A stretch of 48,740 nt of DNA, from NCBI GenBank assembly GCA_013115125.1, contig JABANN010000235.1:1-48740 (forward strand), read 5' to 3'. Made by a program: the position numbers and the translations under genes. The first letter of the stretch is position 1, and every line of letters begins with the position of its first letter. Under the pieces are notes generated by a model. The model saw only the letters and a list, made by a program, of their open reading frames with translations. It was not told the origin of the DNA and ran no database searches. Shown here in pieces: positions 22,050 through 32,086 of the stretch. This stretch comes from Perkinsus olseni (lineage: Eukaryota; Perkinsozoa; Perkinsida).

Positions 22050-23816
22050 ATGTCCGCCCCAATATCCTCGCCTACCACACCTTTGACAAATCAGGCGGTA
22101 GCCGATAAGCTCAGCGACATGAGTTTTCGATTCCCCCAATTTCTCATGGCGTAATAATAATCTAACTTCTTCCCAATTACCCCATTTTCTCTTTTTCAGG
22201 GAAGGCCTTCACCCCGGTAACGTCTTAGAGTACTTCTATCAGTCTCCTTTCTACCTGCAGCTGGACGGCCCCGAGAGCCTGAACGATAAGGTCGGCCATT
22301 TCCGCAGTATCTTTCGCACACTTGTTTTTGTGCGGACATGAATAATACTCGATTTCGTTCGACGCTCGGCAGATTGTAATCGAACTCATCGATGTTCTAA
22401 AGTAACTGGTATCAAGCATTTTCATCGCCCGAAAATTATTTAGTCTTAGAAAAGAAATATTCCGATAGAGGTTCATCCGCCCAGAATTCCGTATGTCTCC
22501 GGCACAGTTAAAGTAGAGTTGGTAATATTCTTACTTAGTTCGTCGCGATGTACCACACGATTCGAGGTTCTGTTGTCCGCCAAGTCCATCGAATGTTTGA
22601 GTTTCTCCGATAGCTATCCGGCTGGTGATTTCGAGGAAAGCTCCTTGCGGTTGTTGCCGTGAAGAGATGTTATGCTTGGGCTGCTTCAGGTGAGGAAGAA
22701 CGAACTACGGCCTGAAGAAGTGCCGTATACTGAAGGGACTGTGTATGAGCTGGTGGGGATGAATAAAGAGGGGGAAGCGGGCAAGTACAGTCTAGCTGGC
22801 AGAGCACTCAGCCTTTGAAGCCGTAGATCCCCGGTTCGATCCCTTTCAGTGTCCCTTTGAGTATATTCGTCATTCAACGAGTGAAGCAGCGGAAAGCGGG
22901 CTTTCGTACCGGTCCGGGTGGACAACCAGTGCCATGCCGAAGAGCTGCTCAGCAGATGTTTTACATAATAGCAGGAAACGCGTAGTAACTTGGGGTGCTC
23001 TACTGAGATGGCAAGATACTCTGAGATGCGCTCTAGATCTTTCCACGTCAGCGTACGCGTTTCGGTAGGCGAGTTGACGAAAGCCGGAGTCTTGTTGCTT
23101 CTTTACGAGGCATGCATGAGAAAAGTTTTTTGCGGAAGCATTTTTGTCGTTGATTTTCTCCCTTATTTTTCATTTTCATCACTCGAGACTAATTCCGCAG
23201 CTCGCGACAGTACCTTGGTCGAGTCGAACTTACTCGAAAAGATATTGGCGAAGGTATCTTCCGACTTTTACTTGTTGCGAGATTATGTCTTCGAGAGCGG
23301 CCTAAGAAAGTTGATACCGAGTTTAACCTGGTTTCAACTGTCTTGCATCTGTCGGAGTTTCTCTTGCGATACGGAAAACACATTTCACAACGCGATTTTC
23401 ATTTTGCGAAAAGCGGTGCTTCACGGGTGAAGCCCCATCGTTGTCTTATCTGCGCTAATAGGTATAAAGCGCCTTGCCTGGGACGCCTGTTGGAGCGTCA
23501 GTTGACAATGGCATTCACTAGAGTGGACGATATACTCAATACATGCAAAGAGACCTTCGGGATGTCCTCTTCGGGTTGTAAGTGGCACGGGGTCTCCATG
23601 TTAATTCTTGTAGCCGTTGTGGAAGGAGTGGTATGGATATTTGCCACTGTATTGTCAGTACTGCAAGGGGATGATAATGAATTGACGGAGAAGGCTCTCG
23701 AAAGCACGGAGGATGCGGAAGTGTCGCAAGGTGATAACGGGGTTGAAACTGATGCAGTGCTCCTTCGACAGCCGCACAGGAATCTAGGGTCGACCCATAG
23801 ACTTTACACGTGGTAA
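22050..23816 (+). CDS. MED6: MED6-like Mediator head-module subunit
   Basis: MED6 links the Mediator head to RNA polymerase II in the nucleus. Exon 1 (ATG at 22,050 to 22,150) reads MSAPISSPTTPLTNQ, then DMSFRFPQFLM. A 49-nt intron (22,151-22,199, GTAATAAT to TTTTTCAG) joins in frame to EGLHPGNVLEYFYQSPFY, matching the MED6 signature of a vLdYF motif followed by an SPFY-type motif. A later exon near 23.43-23.59 kb gives FHFAKSGASRVKP, NRYKAPCLGRLL and ILNTCKETFGMS, which fit the MED6 core (IRKQ.R.SP, IYQAP.LG, AF.......C). Exon 2 may end at a GTATCTT donor (22,307). The middle exons are unresolved. The acidic frame to the stop at 23,816 is a tentative C-terminus; the tail might continue into the exons at 24.2-24.94 kb. 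Assigned on motif spacing, so moderate confidence. Confidence 0.55.
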
Positions 23817-24169
23817 AGATACCAGCAAGATTTCTTGCAGTAGCAGAATTGCTCACCTTCCAGCATTGTCATAGGAATTGTGCTTGTGTAGTTGGCAGGC
23901 TTTTTTCGGTACCCCCACCTTCTCGTCCCTGCTGTAAACATGAGTGCTACGAATCGACTCGGGGAGAATTCAGAGAGAACTTTTTTTCGTCAGGCCGGAA
24001 ATTTTCAACGAAATCTTCATCACTCTCACTGAGGCTTCATCACTCTGTGATCACTTCTTAATGCAAGTCACTTAGCTTGTATCATTACGCATTTTCGAAT
24101 CATCGTTGTTTTGCCATTTTTTCTCTCTCCTAATTTTCGAAGTTTACTTGGACCCAATCGATTCGAATT

Positions 24170-24938
24170 TTCATTCGCACGGAAAAATTTTCCCGTCCCT
24201 TCGCGAAGATCCTGAGGAATGCGCTCGCTGATCAAAATGTTGATGTTAATGGCTGGATGGTTCTGATCCCTTATCGTCAGATGGCGTTCCGATGGAGGTC
24301 GGTAGCGAGGAAGGCAGCGACACTTCGTCATCATCATCGTCGTCAGAGAGTGAGGATGATGATGAAGGTGGGAGAGGTCTGAAGCGGAGAGAGAGGTTTG
24401 GATGGCCGAGGTAGAATGGCGGCGGGGTAGAGCGTCAGGTGAACTTTTCGGAAGGATGATGGCACTGGTTCGTTTCCTCGTACGTGTGATACGTCTTGAA
24501 TGTGTCTGTAGTGCTGACTAGAACTTGCCGAGTAGCGCGCTATGGTTGGTTCAGTTGTCGTGTGACTTTGCTCTCGCGCGATGAAGAGATCGATACCAAC
24601 TTTTCAGCACTTTTTCATCATTTCTTACCGATACTTGTTAATTATCATTCATGGGGTTAACCCGATGATGCGCGGTCAATGGAATTTGGTAGAATTATCT
24701 TAAAAAAGAGCAAAAAGTCAGATTTTTCTCAGATTTGTAAAATTCGCTCGCCCGGGTGTAGGCAGTAGAACGTTGCTCGATCAAACGCTGAGGGAAGAAG
24801 TGGTGAGGGTGAGAGATCGATTCACGAAGTATCAGAAGGAAGAGATGGAAGCAAAAGTTAAGGAAGAGCAAGATAAGGCAAGGGAGCAAGATGTGGGTGA
24901 TAGGCTTCGAAAAATCACTGAGAAGAAAGAAAGTTGAT
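24170..24938 (+). CDS. Acidic, coiled-coil C-terminal exons of an unrecognised gene
   Basis: One exon reads PMEVGSEEGSDT, then a Ser run and ESEDDDE, up to a donor GTGGGAG (about 24,370). A final exon after GTGTAGGCAG (about 24.76 kb) reads LLDQTLREEVVRVRDRF and KEEMEAKVKEEQDKARE, a strong heptad coiled coil, ending in ITEKKES and a stop at 24,938. No family is recognised. It may be a separate small gene or the 3' end of the MED6-like unit; it sits only 200 bp before the deoxyribonucleotidase start. The 5' limit given is approximate. Confidence 0.45.
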
Positions 24939-25142
24939 TACGTTTCCGCGAAGTTTGTGCGGAGTTTTTGATGGGAATATTCGCGGAGAGGATCGGTCAC
25001 CTGTGAGCTTGTTTATGGGAAAACAGTGGTGGTTGCGGAGAGACACTGGCGACTGGCAGCAGCAGATCGGAATTTAGATTTTTTATGGATTTTTTGCAGT
25101 TTTCTAGTTTCCTTTTTCCACTCATTGTTTGAGGAGTTTTGG

Positions 25143-26687
25143 ATGAAGGAGTCGTCGTCGTCAGCAGCAGCAGCGTCTTTTCCATGCAACCAAGAGCTGC
25201 AGTCTAGCAGTAGCAACAAAAACCCGTGCAACAGCTGCACGCACACGCAAAATCTTCCCTGTGCGCGGCCGGTATCTTCTTCTTCGGCGAGGAATTGCGG
25301 AGAATCTTTGTCACCTAGTGACGGCCGAAAGCTTGTGCGCATTCTCGTTGACATGGACGGTGTGACCTGCGATTTTGAACTGGCTCTGATGAAGGAGTTC
25401 AAACGACGTGAGTAGAAGAAATAATTTCGTGGCGCGCGGTAATTTCTTTGCGGTATCTCAGGGCACCCTGATGAGCCTTACATATCTGTTGAACAGCGAA
25501 AAGGGTCTTATTGTTCAAAACAAGTAATTATTTCGTGGCGCGTGGTCATGGATGGCGATTGGTCACTGTCTCAGTACGAGGCGATGAAGCCGGCGCTAGG
25601 AAACTACGTGAAGGAGATAATTACCAGTGAGGGGTAAATGCTCTCACGGTGATTCGAACCGGGGACCTTTGGACTGCGCAGGTTCATCAGCAATTTGCCG
25701 CCGATCAGCGGGGCTATTCAGAGTCTTCGATGGCTCGATGAGATGCCTGGTGTCGAGGTACGGACTGGATAATTTTGTGGCGCGCGGTAATTGAGATATC
25801 GTATCATCGTCATCAGGTGTGGATATGTTCTACGCCTTTAACTGCATGGACTCACTGCGTTCCGGAGAAGTTCGAGTGGGTTGAAAAGCATCTCGGTAAG
25901 AGAGGCGGGAATACGAAAAAATATCCATACCAAAGCAAACGGAACTCTTTAGCTTGGTTAGGATCTAGGGTGGCAGAGGGAGGGGTTTTAAAGTGGTTTC
26001 AGCGAAGTAATGAATCGGTGAATGGAATAAGAGCGAATGAAGTTTGGCCGGGTTTCGTTGTTTTCCTAAAGTTGAACCGGTTCAGAGGGAGAGTGGTTAG
26101 TGTGTTGTTCATCCGCTGGCAACTCCAGGGGAGAAACTGCCAGTGGTTTCATTGAAATGGTAATAGCGAAGTAGTGCAGAAAATAGTAGTAAATTGAATG
26201 GCCTGCGGGAATTGTGGAGAGAAAGAGTATCTTATGATGTTCAAGCTCGCGCATGTTGTGAAGGTCTGGTGATAGGCACGGACTTCCTCCGGAAATTGAT
26301 CCTCACCAAAGACAAGACTATTATTAAGGCCGACGCTCTAATAGACGACAAGCCTGAGATAACAGGTAGGATGTGGGCAAAAGTTGGTATGGCTGTACGC
26401 ATGCTCAACCGAAAAGTAGCTTCTGTCCTCGCCAATTGCCAGCTCGCATTTGTTTGGATATCTTTTCAGGTAGCGAAGATCCACCGTTATTCGGCAGACA
26501 CGTTGTGTTCACTCAACCGTAATTCTGAGGAGAATCTTTTTTACGAGTGCGCACAGCACTCGATTCCTTTTTCAGATACAATAAATATGTGGAGACCGGC
26601 GATAGGCTTGACGGTTGGTTCAAGTCGCGCGACGAAGCCGAGCTTTTTGTATCACGCCTTAGGGATGGCGAGAATACCTTTCAATGA
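25143..26687 (+). CDS. NT5C: 5'(3')-deoxyribonucleotidase (NT5C family), complete, eight exons
   Basis: A HAD-superfamily phosphatase that removes phosphate from dNMPs and helps set dNTP pools. Exons are 25143-25407, 25462-25523, 25575-25633, 25682-25757, 25817-25895, 26276-26365, 26470-26518 and 26576-26687. All introns are GT-AG, every phase closes, and the product is 263 aa. HAD motif I is LVDMDGVTCDF (nucleophile Asp and acid Asp), motif II CSTPL, motif III LTKDKT with the Lys, and motif IV LIDDK. HPDEPYISVEQRKG and KQYEAMKP also align with animal NT5C. An N-terminal extension of about 75 residues is Ser/Ala/Asn/Cys-rich and absent from animal homologues; it could be a targeting leader or disordered tail. 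The start is the first ATG in the open frame. Five introns are 48-59 nt, one is 104 nt and one is 380 nt; three carry the GTGGCGCGYGG core. Confidence 0.92.
25408..25461 (+). repeat. 54-nt intron with TTTCGTGGCGCG core (NT5C intron 1)
   Basis: Donor GTGAGTAG and acceptor TATCTCAG. The centre is AATTTCGTGGCGCGCGGTAA (core at 25,425-25,436). Splicing joins FKR to RHPDEPY. Confidence 0.85.
25524..25574 (+). repeat. 51-nt intron with TTTCGTGGCGCG core (NT5C intron 2)
   Basis: It starts GTAATTATTTCGTGGCGCG and ends CTGTCTCAG. The core begins 7 nt into the intron, as in the GALNT intron at 16,985-17,050. Splicing joins CSKQ to YEAMKP. Confidence 0.85.
25634..25681 (+). repeat. 48-nt intron containing a tRNA T-arm-like sequence (NT5C intron 3)
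   Basis: Between donor GTAAATG and acceptor TGCGCAG the complementary strand reads GGTCCCCGGTTCGAATCACC, a near-perfect tRNA T arm and box B. Splicing joins TSEG to FISNLPP. Confidence 0.75.
25758..25816 (+). repeat. 59-nt intron with TTTTGTGGCGCG core (NT5C intron 4)
   Basis: It starts GTACGGAC and ends CATCATCAG. The core variant TTTTGTGGCGCGCGGTAATT (from 25,773) is shared with intron 1. Splicing joins PGVE to VWICSTPL. Confidence 0.85.
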
Positions 26688-27527
26688 CTTGGCTCGACCT
26701 TGGATTCGCTTGTTGTTCATCCAGCCACTATCGTCTGATCGTCGTAGTCGTCTTTGAACAGCTAATGGTGAAATATGATACTGATTATACTGTTCACCTA
26801 TTTCTCCTGTCGTCGTCATCCACCGATACTGTGCTTATATAACAACAACATCATCAACAACAACAACAACGACTGACATATTTACACGGTCACTCGAAGA
26901 ACTCAATTGTACTTGTTAATTTTAATACGGAAATGAAGGGGGGGGGTTGGGAAGAGGAAGATGGTGGTGTTTGACTTTCCTGATAGGCGTCATCAGCTTT
27001 ACATCGGAAACAGTTTTCTTGTAGGAAACGCGAAATCCTCTTCACGAGCCACTCATAACGACAAGAAGAAACTTACCAGAAACAGTCCTTGATTCGTCTG
27101 GGAAACCTGATATTCTGTTATTCTCCGTTAATTTTGTGATGATGAGTGAGTTTTGTTTAACGGGTGAACTCTCTAGTGTTACTTATTGGCGGCGTGGTGA
27201 CGACGCATATCCTCGATAACACACCTTGAGGTCCCTGGTTCGACTCCCAGGGTCGACGTTTTGATGTCAAACGAATTTTCTCTGCCTATCTGATTGGCCG
27301 GGGATTAGTGATGAGCTTTCTCGCCTGAGGGAAGGAAATAATTGGTGGCGCGTGCAGATTCGGTAGGCCTACTGGAAGTCTTGTCGGTCTTCTTTCGACC
27401 GGCGAGGAAGTCCCTTGTTCCACCGGGTGCGATAGCGCGCTGAATGTGATGTAGAACTGTATCGATTCGCTGAATCCGAACGCACTTTCGACAGGGCATC
27501 CGCGCGCGTAGTTGTTTTGTGCTGTTA
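26688..27527. other. Intergenic between NT5C and the LRR gene
   Basis: No supported exon is seen. It contains an AAC-rich microsatellite (about 26,843-26,870), a G8 run (around 26,938), a T-arm-like GGTTCGACTCCCAGGG (around 27,238) and a diverged core ATTGGTGGCGCG (27,341). The LRR promoter should be at its right end. Confidence 0.45.
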
Positions 27528-30270
27528 ATGTCTGATGTCAGTGATAGGCAAGAAAACGAGGAAGAAGAATCTAACAATCCTAGTAGGCGGGCTGATACCA
27601 AAATATTGGTCCATGGTAACACCTTTCAGCCACTAGTGTAGAGTTGAACCCATGGAGGTGTATAGCGAACAAGACTAGGAAAGGAGCTAGGGAATGCACG
27701 GAGTTGTAAGGGGAATCTTTCCGCCTTGTGTGAGTCAAGGTCAACCTCTGATAGATATCTTTGCGAAGAGGCTGCTAAAGATATCAGCTCGGAGATTGAT
27801 AAGTTCCCGAATGTTGAGGTCATGTGGATCGAAGGGAACCGCCTTTCGAGTCTGCTGAGGCTTCAAACTCAAAGCAGACTGCAGGAGGTGAGCACATGTT
27901 ATGAAATAATATCTCAAATATTCGCTACGGCGACTTCTCCCGGCGTTGGACGAATTCTGGAGTGCATCCGATACACCCTACATTGGTCGGCTTGTCTTCG
28001 GGGCAAATTCATGCAGTGGAAACCTTCTCGAGTATCTTGACGCGGTTTTTGTAGAGATTGTTTATAAGCCTTAAATTATGACATATGGTTAGGACTTTAG
28101 GTGATTTGCTTAGTTGAGACACTACTATAGGGTGGTTGATGATCTGCTCAGCCGGGGGCCACCAGAAGACTGCAGAGAGGCCTCAATATATTTAAAGGGT
28201 TCGGGTAACGTCGCGGAAGGCGAGAAGGCTACCATCAGGGAGGTTTCATAAGGAGGTGTGCAGGATGACAACAAGAAGGCGCTGCGTCCCGCAAACTGCG
28301 TGGGTCGTTTCTATGTGGATAGTGGCGTGGGCAGAGATTCGTTCACGCGACCTTCACTCCCCGCGAGGGCGTCAGTGAGAACTTCGTTGAAGATTTTTGG
28401 ACGTCGTAGGCCAGTTGAGGCGGGCAAGTACCCGACAAGCTTTGCGGAGTTGGTCTCAGCCATGATCCCGTGGGTCGTCTGCATCGAAGTCATCTCTGGG
28501 AGCCTGGCAGGCTCTGTGGTCTTTGGAGTACATCTCTCACTTGGCTAATATCGCATCTACTCACAGCGAGTAAGCGGCCATCACCTACGACAAGGCCTTC
28601 CGCCGAAACTTAGCGGCTCTGCCCTACAAGGCGGCGGACAGTCAGCGGATGATTCGGTCGTGGAACGCTACGATTGCTCCCGTTCGAAGGGACGAAAAGC
28701 GTGCCGCTCTGATATCGCTCGCTGCTCGGGTCCCTTCGACAGAGCTGATTCGGAGTCCAACAGGAGTCCTGTTACAGGACTCGGTCTATATTGACGAGGA
28801 TCAAACAGACGATCAGTTGCTCCTCTGAAGGAAAACGACTTGGAGGATGCGTTTTTATGATTATCGAGCGGCGCAGGTCTGCATGTGTCAGCAGTCTCTG
28901 GATGATTTTTGGGCCAAAAATTTTGGCAGTATGAACGCCGCTGCGGAAGTTCCGCAGCGGAACGTTGAAGGCGGGAAATCCTCACAGTAGTTTTCACTAG
29001 GAGCTTCATATTGTTCATAATAGTTGTCACTCCTGTCTTGCGTTAAAGAAGCTTGATACGTATCATACGTTTCGTATGGTGCATGCATCAACCTTGGGTA
29101 TCAATCATCTATATCGCGCGATTCCTTCTACTGTACCTGCATGCTGAGTTCTTGTTCCTTCAGATATATGCCTCCAATAATTACCTCACCAGCCTGCGAG
29201 GGATCGAAGGCTGCAAGTTTCTACGGAAGCTCATCGTCAGTTCAAATCGACTGGAGGACTTGTCGAAGCAACTGCAATTTTTGTCAAAGTAGGAACAAGC
29301 TTCTTTCTTTCTGTAGTGCATCGACTCATCGAATGCTGCTCCTGCTCATATACTGCTGCTTGCTGTTGTGTTTGTTTTTCTGTACCACTCCATCCACAAA
29401 TCGTCGCCGTTGACTGTATATCTTGTACCATGAGCTTCCAGCTTGGTATCCTGCGGAATCCTGTACCACTAAATTGCCTACCCTCACCGAACTTCTTCTT
29501 GACCACTTTGTTTTTTTTCCTGAGAGTATTTGCCCTATGGATCGTCACAATGTGTTTCGCAGGATATTTCACTGATGGCGATTCCCGGGGTTTTAAGGCA
29601 ATTTTTGCGAGGGGCATCTTTCTTCCACAGGTTCTCTTTCCTAGCCACCTTGGAGCTCGACGATAACCCATGCGCTGGAGAGGAGAAATATAGACAACGT
29701 AAGGGGACGCGTTTGTTACGAGTTATCCTGCGAGTGATGCTTCTAGCAAGATCTTCCTCGAAAGTGATCAAGCTGTTTCAGACGTAGCCGGTCTTGACAC
29801 TCAACTGTTACGCTTCCTCTACGCTTCGGTTTACTCTTTTCTCTCGTCTCGACTTTCGCTCTGCGAAAAACAGTGACGCAATGATTATGGACTGAAGTTC
29901 ATTCGTTGGGGGATCCGATTCGCTCTGGACGTTGTCATTAATCCGATTGCACGTGAGTACGACGCGTCGCCACTACGTAGTGCTTCCAGGCTGCATAGCC
30001 TCACTGTCTTCGCTTGCCGTGCTGGATTGCTCTCCAATCACACTGCGGGAGAGGGACCTTCGGGAACAACAACAGCAGCAGCAGCAGCCTTCTGTATCGA
30101 AGCGGAGAGTCTCGGTGAGCCGACGGGTGGTCGGGGTCTGGTCATTCTTTTGAGGGCAGCTGTCGGAGATCATCAAGCCGAGTATTAGCGAGACAGAGGC
30201 CTTCGCGGAGGCTGATAAAATCAGAGTTCGATGGGCGAGGAGGGAGGAGGCTGCTGCCGTGGCGGGGTAG
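27528..30270 (+). CDS. Leucine-rich-repeat protein, multi-exon
   Basis: The start exon is ATG at 27,528 (MSDVSDRQENEEEES). A second exon ending at 27,887 reads FPNVEVMWIEGNRLSSLL. After a 1.3-kb intron, 29,164-29,288 gives SNNYLTSLRGIEGCKFLRKL and SSNRLEDLSKQL. Then 29,631-29,698 gives ATLELDDNPCAGEEKYRQ, 29,990-30,114 gives IASLSSLAVLDCSPIT, RERDL and a Gln run, and 30,160 onward gives ISETEAFAEADKIRV, stopping at TAG 30,268-30,270. The NP...YR / LaVLD..pIt.RER ending is the usual cap of SDS22-like LRR proteins, many of them flagellar. A 26-nt intron just before the stop would extend it to about 30,354. No orthologue is named. The long second intron holds a retroelement-like remnant. The neighbours suggest, but do not prove, a flagellar role. 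Confidence 0.75.
28130..28960 (+). mobile_element. Broken retroelement-like (gag-type) remnant inside an LRR-gene intron
   Basis: GC-richer sequence between two LRR exons has coding-like texture, including a segment resembling the gag-side region of LTR/DIRS-type retroelements (YDKAFRRN, then RSWNATIAP). It is clearly broken and old. No terminal repeats, protease or polymerase region were found. Perfect inverted repeats at 28,764-28,782 (8 bp) and 28,938-28,960 (11 bp, 1-nt loop) lie in it. Family assignment is weak. Confidence 0.3.
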
Positions 30271-31163
30271 GTTGCTGGGCACCGAGTATCAGTTCGGAAG
30301 GGCATTCGTTGGAGGCTGGCTCTTCTCTGAGAGAAGTTCTCTCGCTGAAATAGTTTATGGTGAGTAAACCGTTCTTCTGATGGGTATCTGTCGCCCATGT
30401 TTGGCTAGCAATGAGATCACTTCCAAACAACGGATAAGGCCCGAATGCTGCCATCAATGCATGGAGTGGACTTGCGATGGGGATGGGCGTTGCGATCGAT
30501 CGCGCTCTTCAGATGGGGCCTCGTGTCACCACCGCGCTTCGACAAGCCGATTGGATTCCCTGCAAGTTGTGGTAATGTCGACATGCAGTTGGTCAGAGAC
30601 CGAAGAGAGGCTTCTGCTCACAGCAGCCTCACCCCGTGGGAGGCAAGTCTGAGGACGAGTTGCCAAGACGTTCTTAGATTCTGTTGAATATCATTGTTGC
30701 TACTAAGCAGTTCATGGTCAATTAAGTACATTGAATTATCACTAAGTCCTAGTTTTGTATCATAGCCTGTCATAGCTATTATTATATTCTGATAAGCAGT
30801 GGCTGATTTCTTCCATCATTCTTACATCGAATACCCTTCTCATTATTAAACTTTCGCAGTGCTTTGCCGTTATCGCTTCCAGTCGGTGGGTGTTTGTTTT
30901 TCACTGGTTCTCCACCAATTCTTGTCGTTGGTGATACCGAATTTTCGCGCTAAGTGTGAGTGTAGAAAGTATCTAACATCAATAGTCAACGTTGGAGGGA
31001 CGAGTTACGCATACCACTCCTTCGTCAAATCGTTTCCGACGTAATCCTTCGATATTTCAGTTCATCTCCGCGAAGCTTAAGCTGACTGCTTCGCAATGAG
31101 GTATAAGTATCTAATCTGCAACTAATAATAATCAGTTATGATGGTATCTTTCGTATCTTTCAG
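30271..31163 (+). other. Spacer after the LRR gene with unsupported open frames
   Basis: Three overlapping frames (80 and 90 codons plus, 78 codons minus) around 30.4-30.7 kb look partly coding but cannot be tied to splice sites or a family. From 30.7 to 31.1 kb the sequence is AT-rich with nothing recognisable. Confidence 0.3.
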
Positions 31164-32086
31164 TAGACTTGCTCAGGCATCAGAGGTTGCCAAGATTTTG
31201 AAGGACAAGCTTCCCGACCCGTGCACGCATGAACAGCTCCTAGAGGTTATCGCCTCGCCTCGTGGGGAAGGGTGTCTCACTGAGGCGTTGGGAAGAGAAT
31301 TAGCCATCAGCCCTCCTGAAGGTGGGCAGTTCGAGGAGGTATCTTAGGTCGAAGCTAGTTCATTACAGTGATGTCTGAAGATGTTCCGACAATGCGATCG
31401 ACATAGTCTCTTCTTCAGCTGCGAAGATATTTCCGGCCAGTACCGCACCATCCGCAACTCTCATCAGCAAACTGGTGGAGGACTGCCCGTGGAAGTACCA
31501 CCGCTCCAATGCGTTAGCGGTCTTCGCACTTGCTGGACAGGTTCGTAGAGGACGAGCGCTTGCGAGGCATAATTGACCTCCTCTACAGAGAAGCCAAAAG
31601 ACTGATGGCCATTGGGGACACCGAGGGAGCGCAGAAGGTGGGGGGGGTGGGCGATCGCTCCTCAGAAATTTACTGTGGAAAAATTCCGAAATTTCGTGTA
31701 TATTTTCCACTGCATCAATCCACTTACGTTGCGAGGCGTAGGGAGAATGGTTTGAATAACGTGCCGAGGCCCAGCCCGAATGCCTTCCATGCACCTTCTA
31801 AAAGCTGTGACGCACAGCTTCACGCACTTGGCACAGCCCTCTTTGGGAGGCGCCGGCCAACGCTAGTTGGAAAGATGACCGCTCGAGCGTAGCTGAGCTG
31901 CTTTGCAGTGTACAAGTTAGGGTGCATCACGGCGGTGCGCAGGTTGTTGTTGTTGTTATTCCTCAGAAGTGTTTGAAGGCTCTGCGCTTTGAAGGGTGCA
32001 AGAGCAGAGCTGCCGACGCAAGGATGGCTGCTCACCCTCCCGTCCCCCCTAGAACTACCCTCGAGAGACGGACGGGTAGCTGGTAA
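31164..32086 (+). CDS. Unrecognised multi-exon protein
   Basis: An exon after a CTTTCAG acceptor (31,164-31,338) reads ASEVAKILKDKLPDPC and LTEALGRELAISPPEGG, ending at a GTATCTTAGG donor. An 88-nt intron leads to IFPASTAPSATLISKLVED at 31,427. A further segment reads DERLRGIIDLLYREAKRL and MAIGDTEGAQK, reached in frame only if about 28 nt (around 31.51-31.53 kb) is removed. A last open frame (about 31.84-32.09 kb) reads WEAPANASWKDDRSS and AQVVVVVIPQKCLKALRF, ending in GSW and TAA at 32,084-32,086. The helical repeats could be ARM/TPR-like but no match is claimed. The true 5' end is unknown and could lie in the 30.4-kb frames. An AAGCTGTG hairpin lies at 31,802-31,820. Confidence 0.45.

Noticed and set aside
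22790-22860. tRNA-like sequence with good box A and box B near the MED6 candidate.
   Set aside because: Acceptor and anticodon stems do not pair, so it is at best a tRNA-derived relic.
25524-25574. Apparent non-canonical (TA-AG or GT-CA) borders for NT5C intron 2.
   Set aside because: That came from using the wrong reading frame; with the phase set by intron 1 the borders are GT-AG and the protein reads KGSYCSKQ-YEAMKP.
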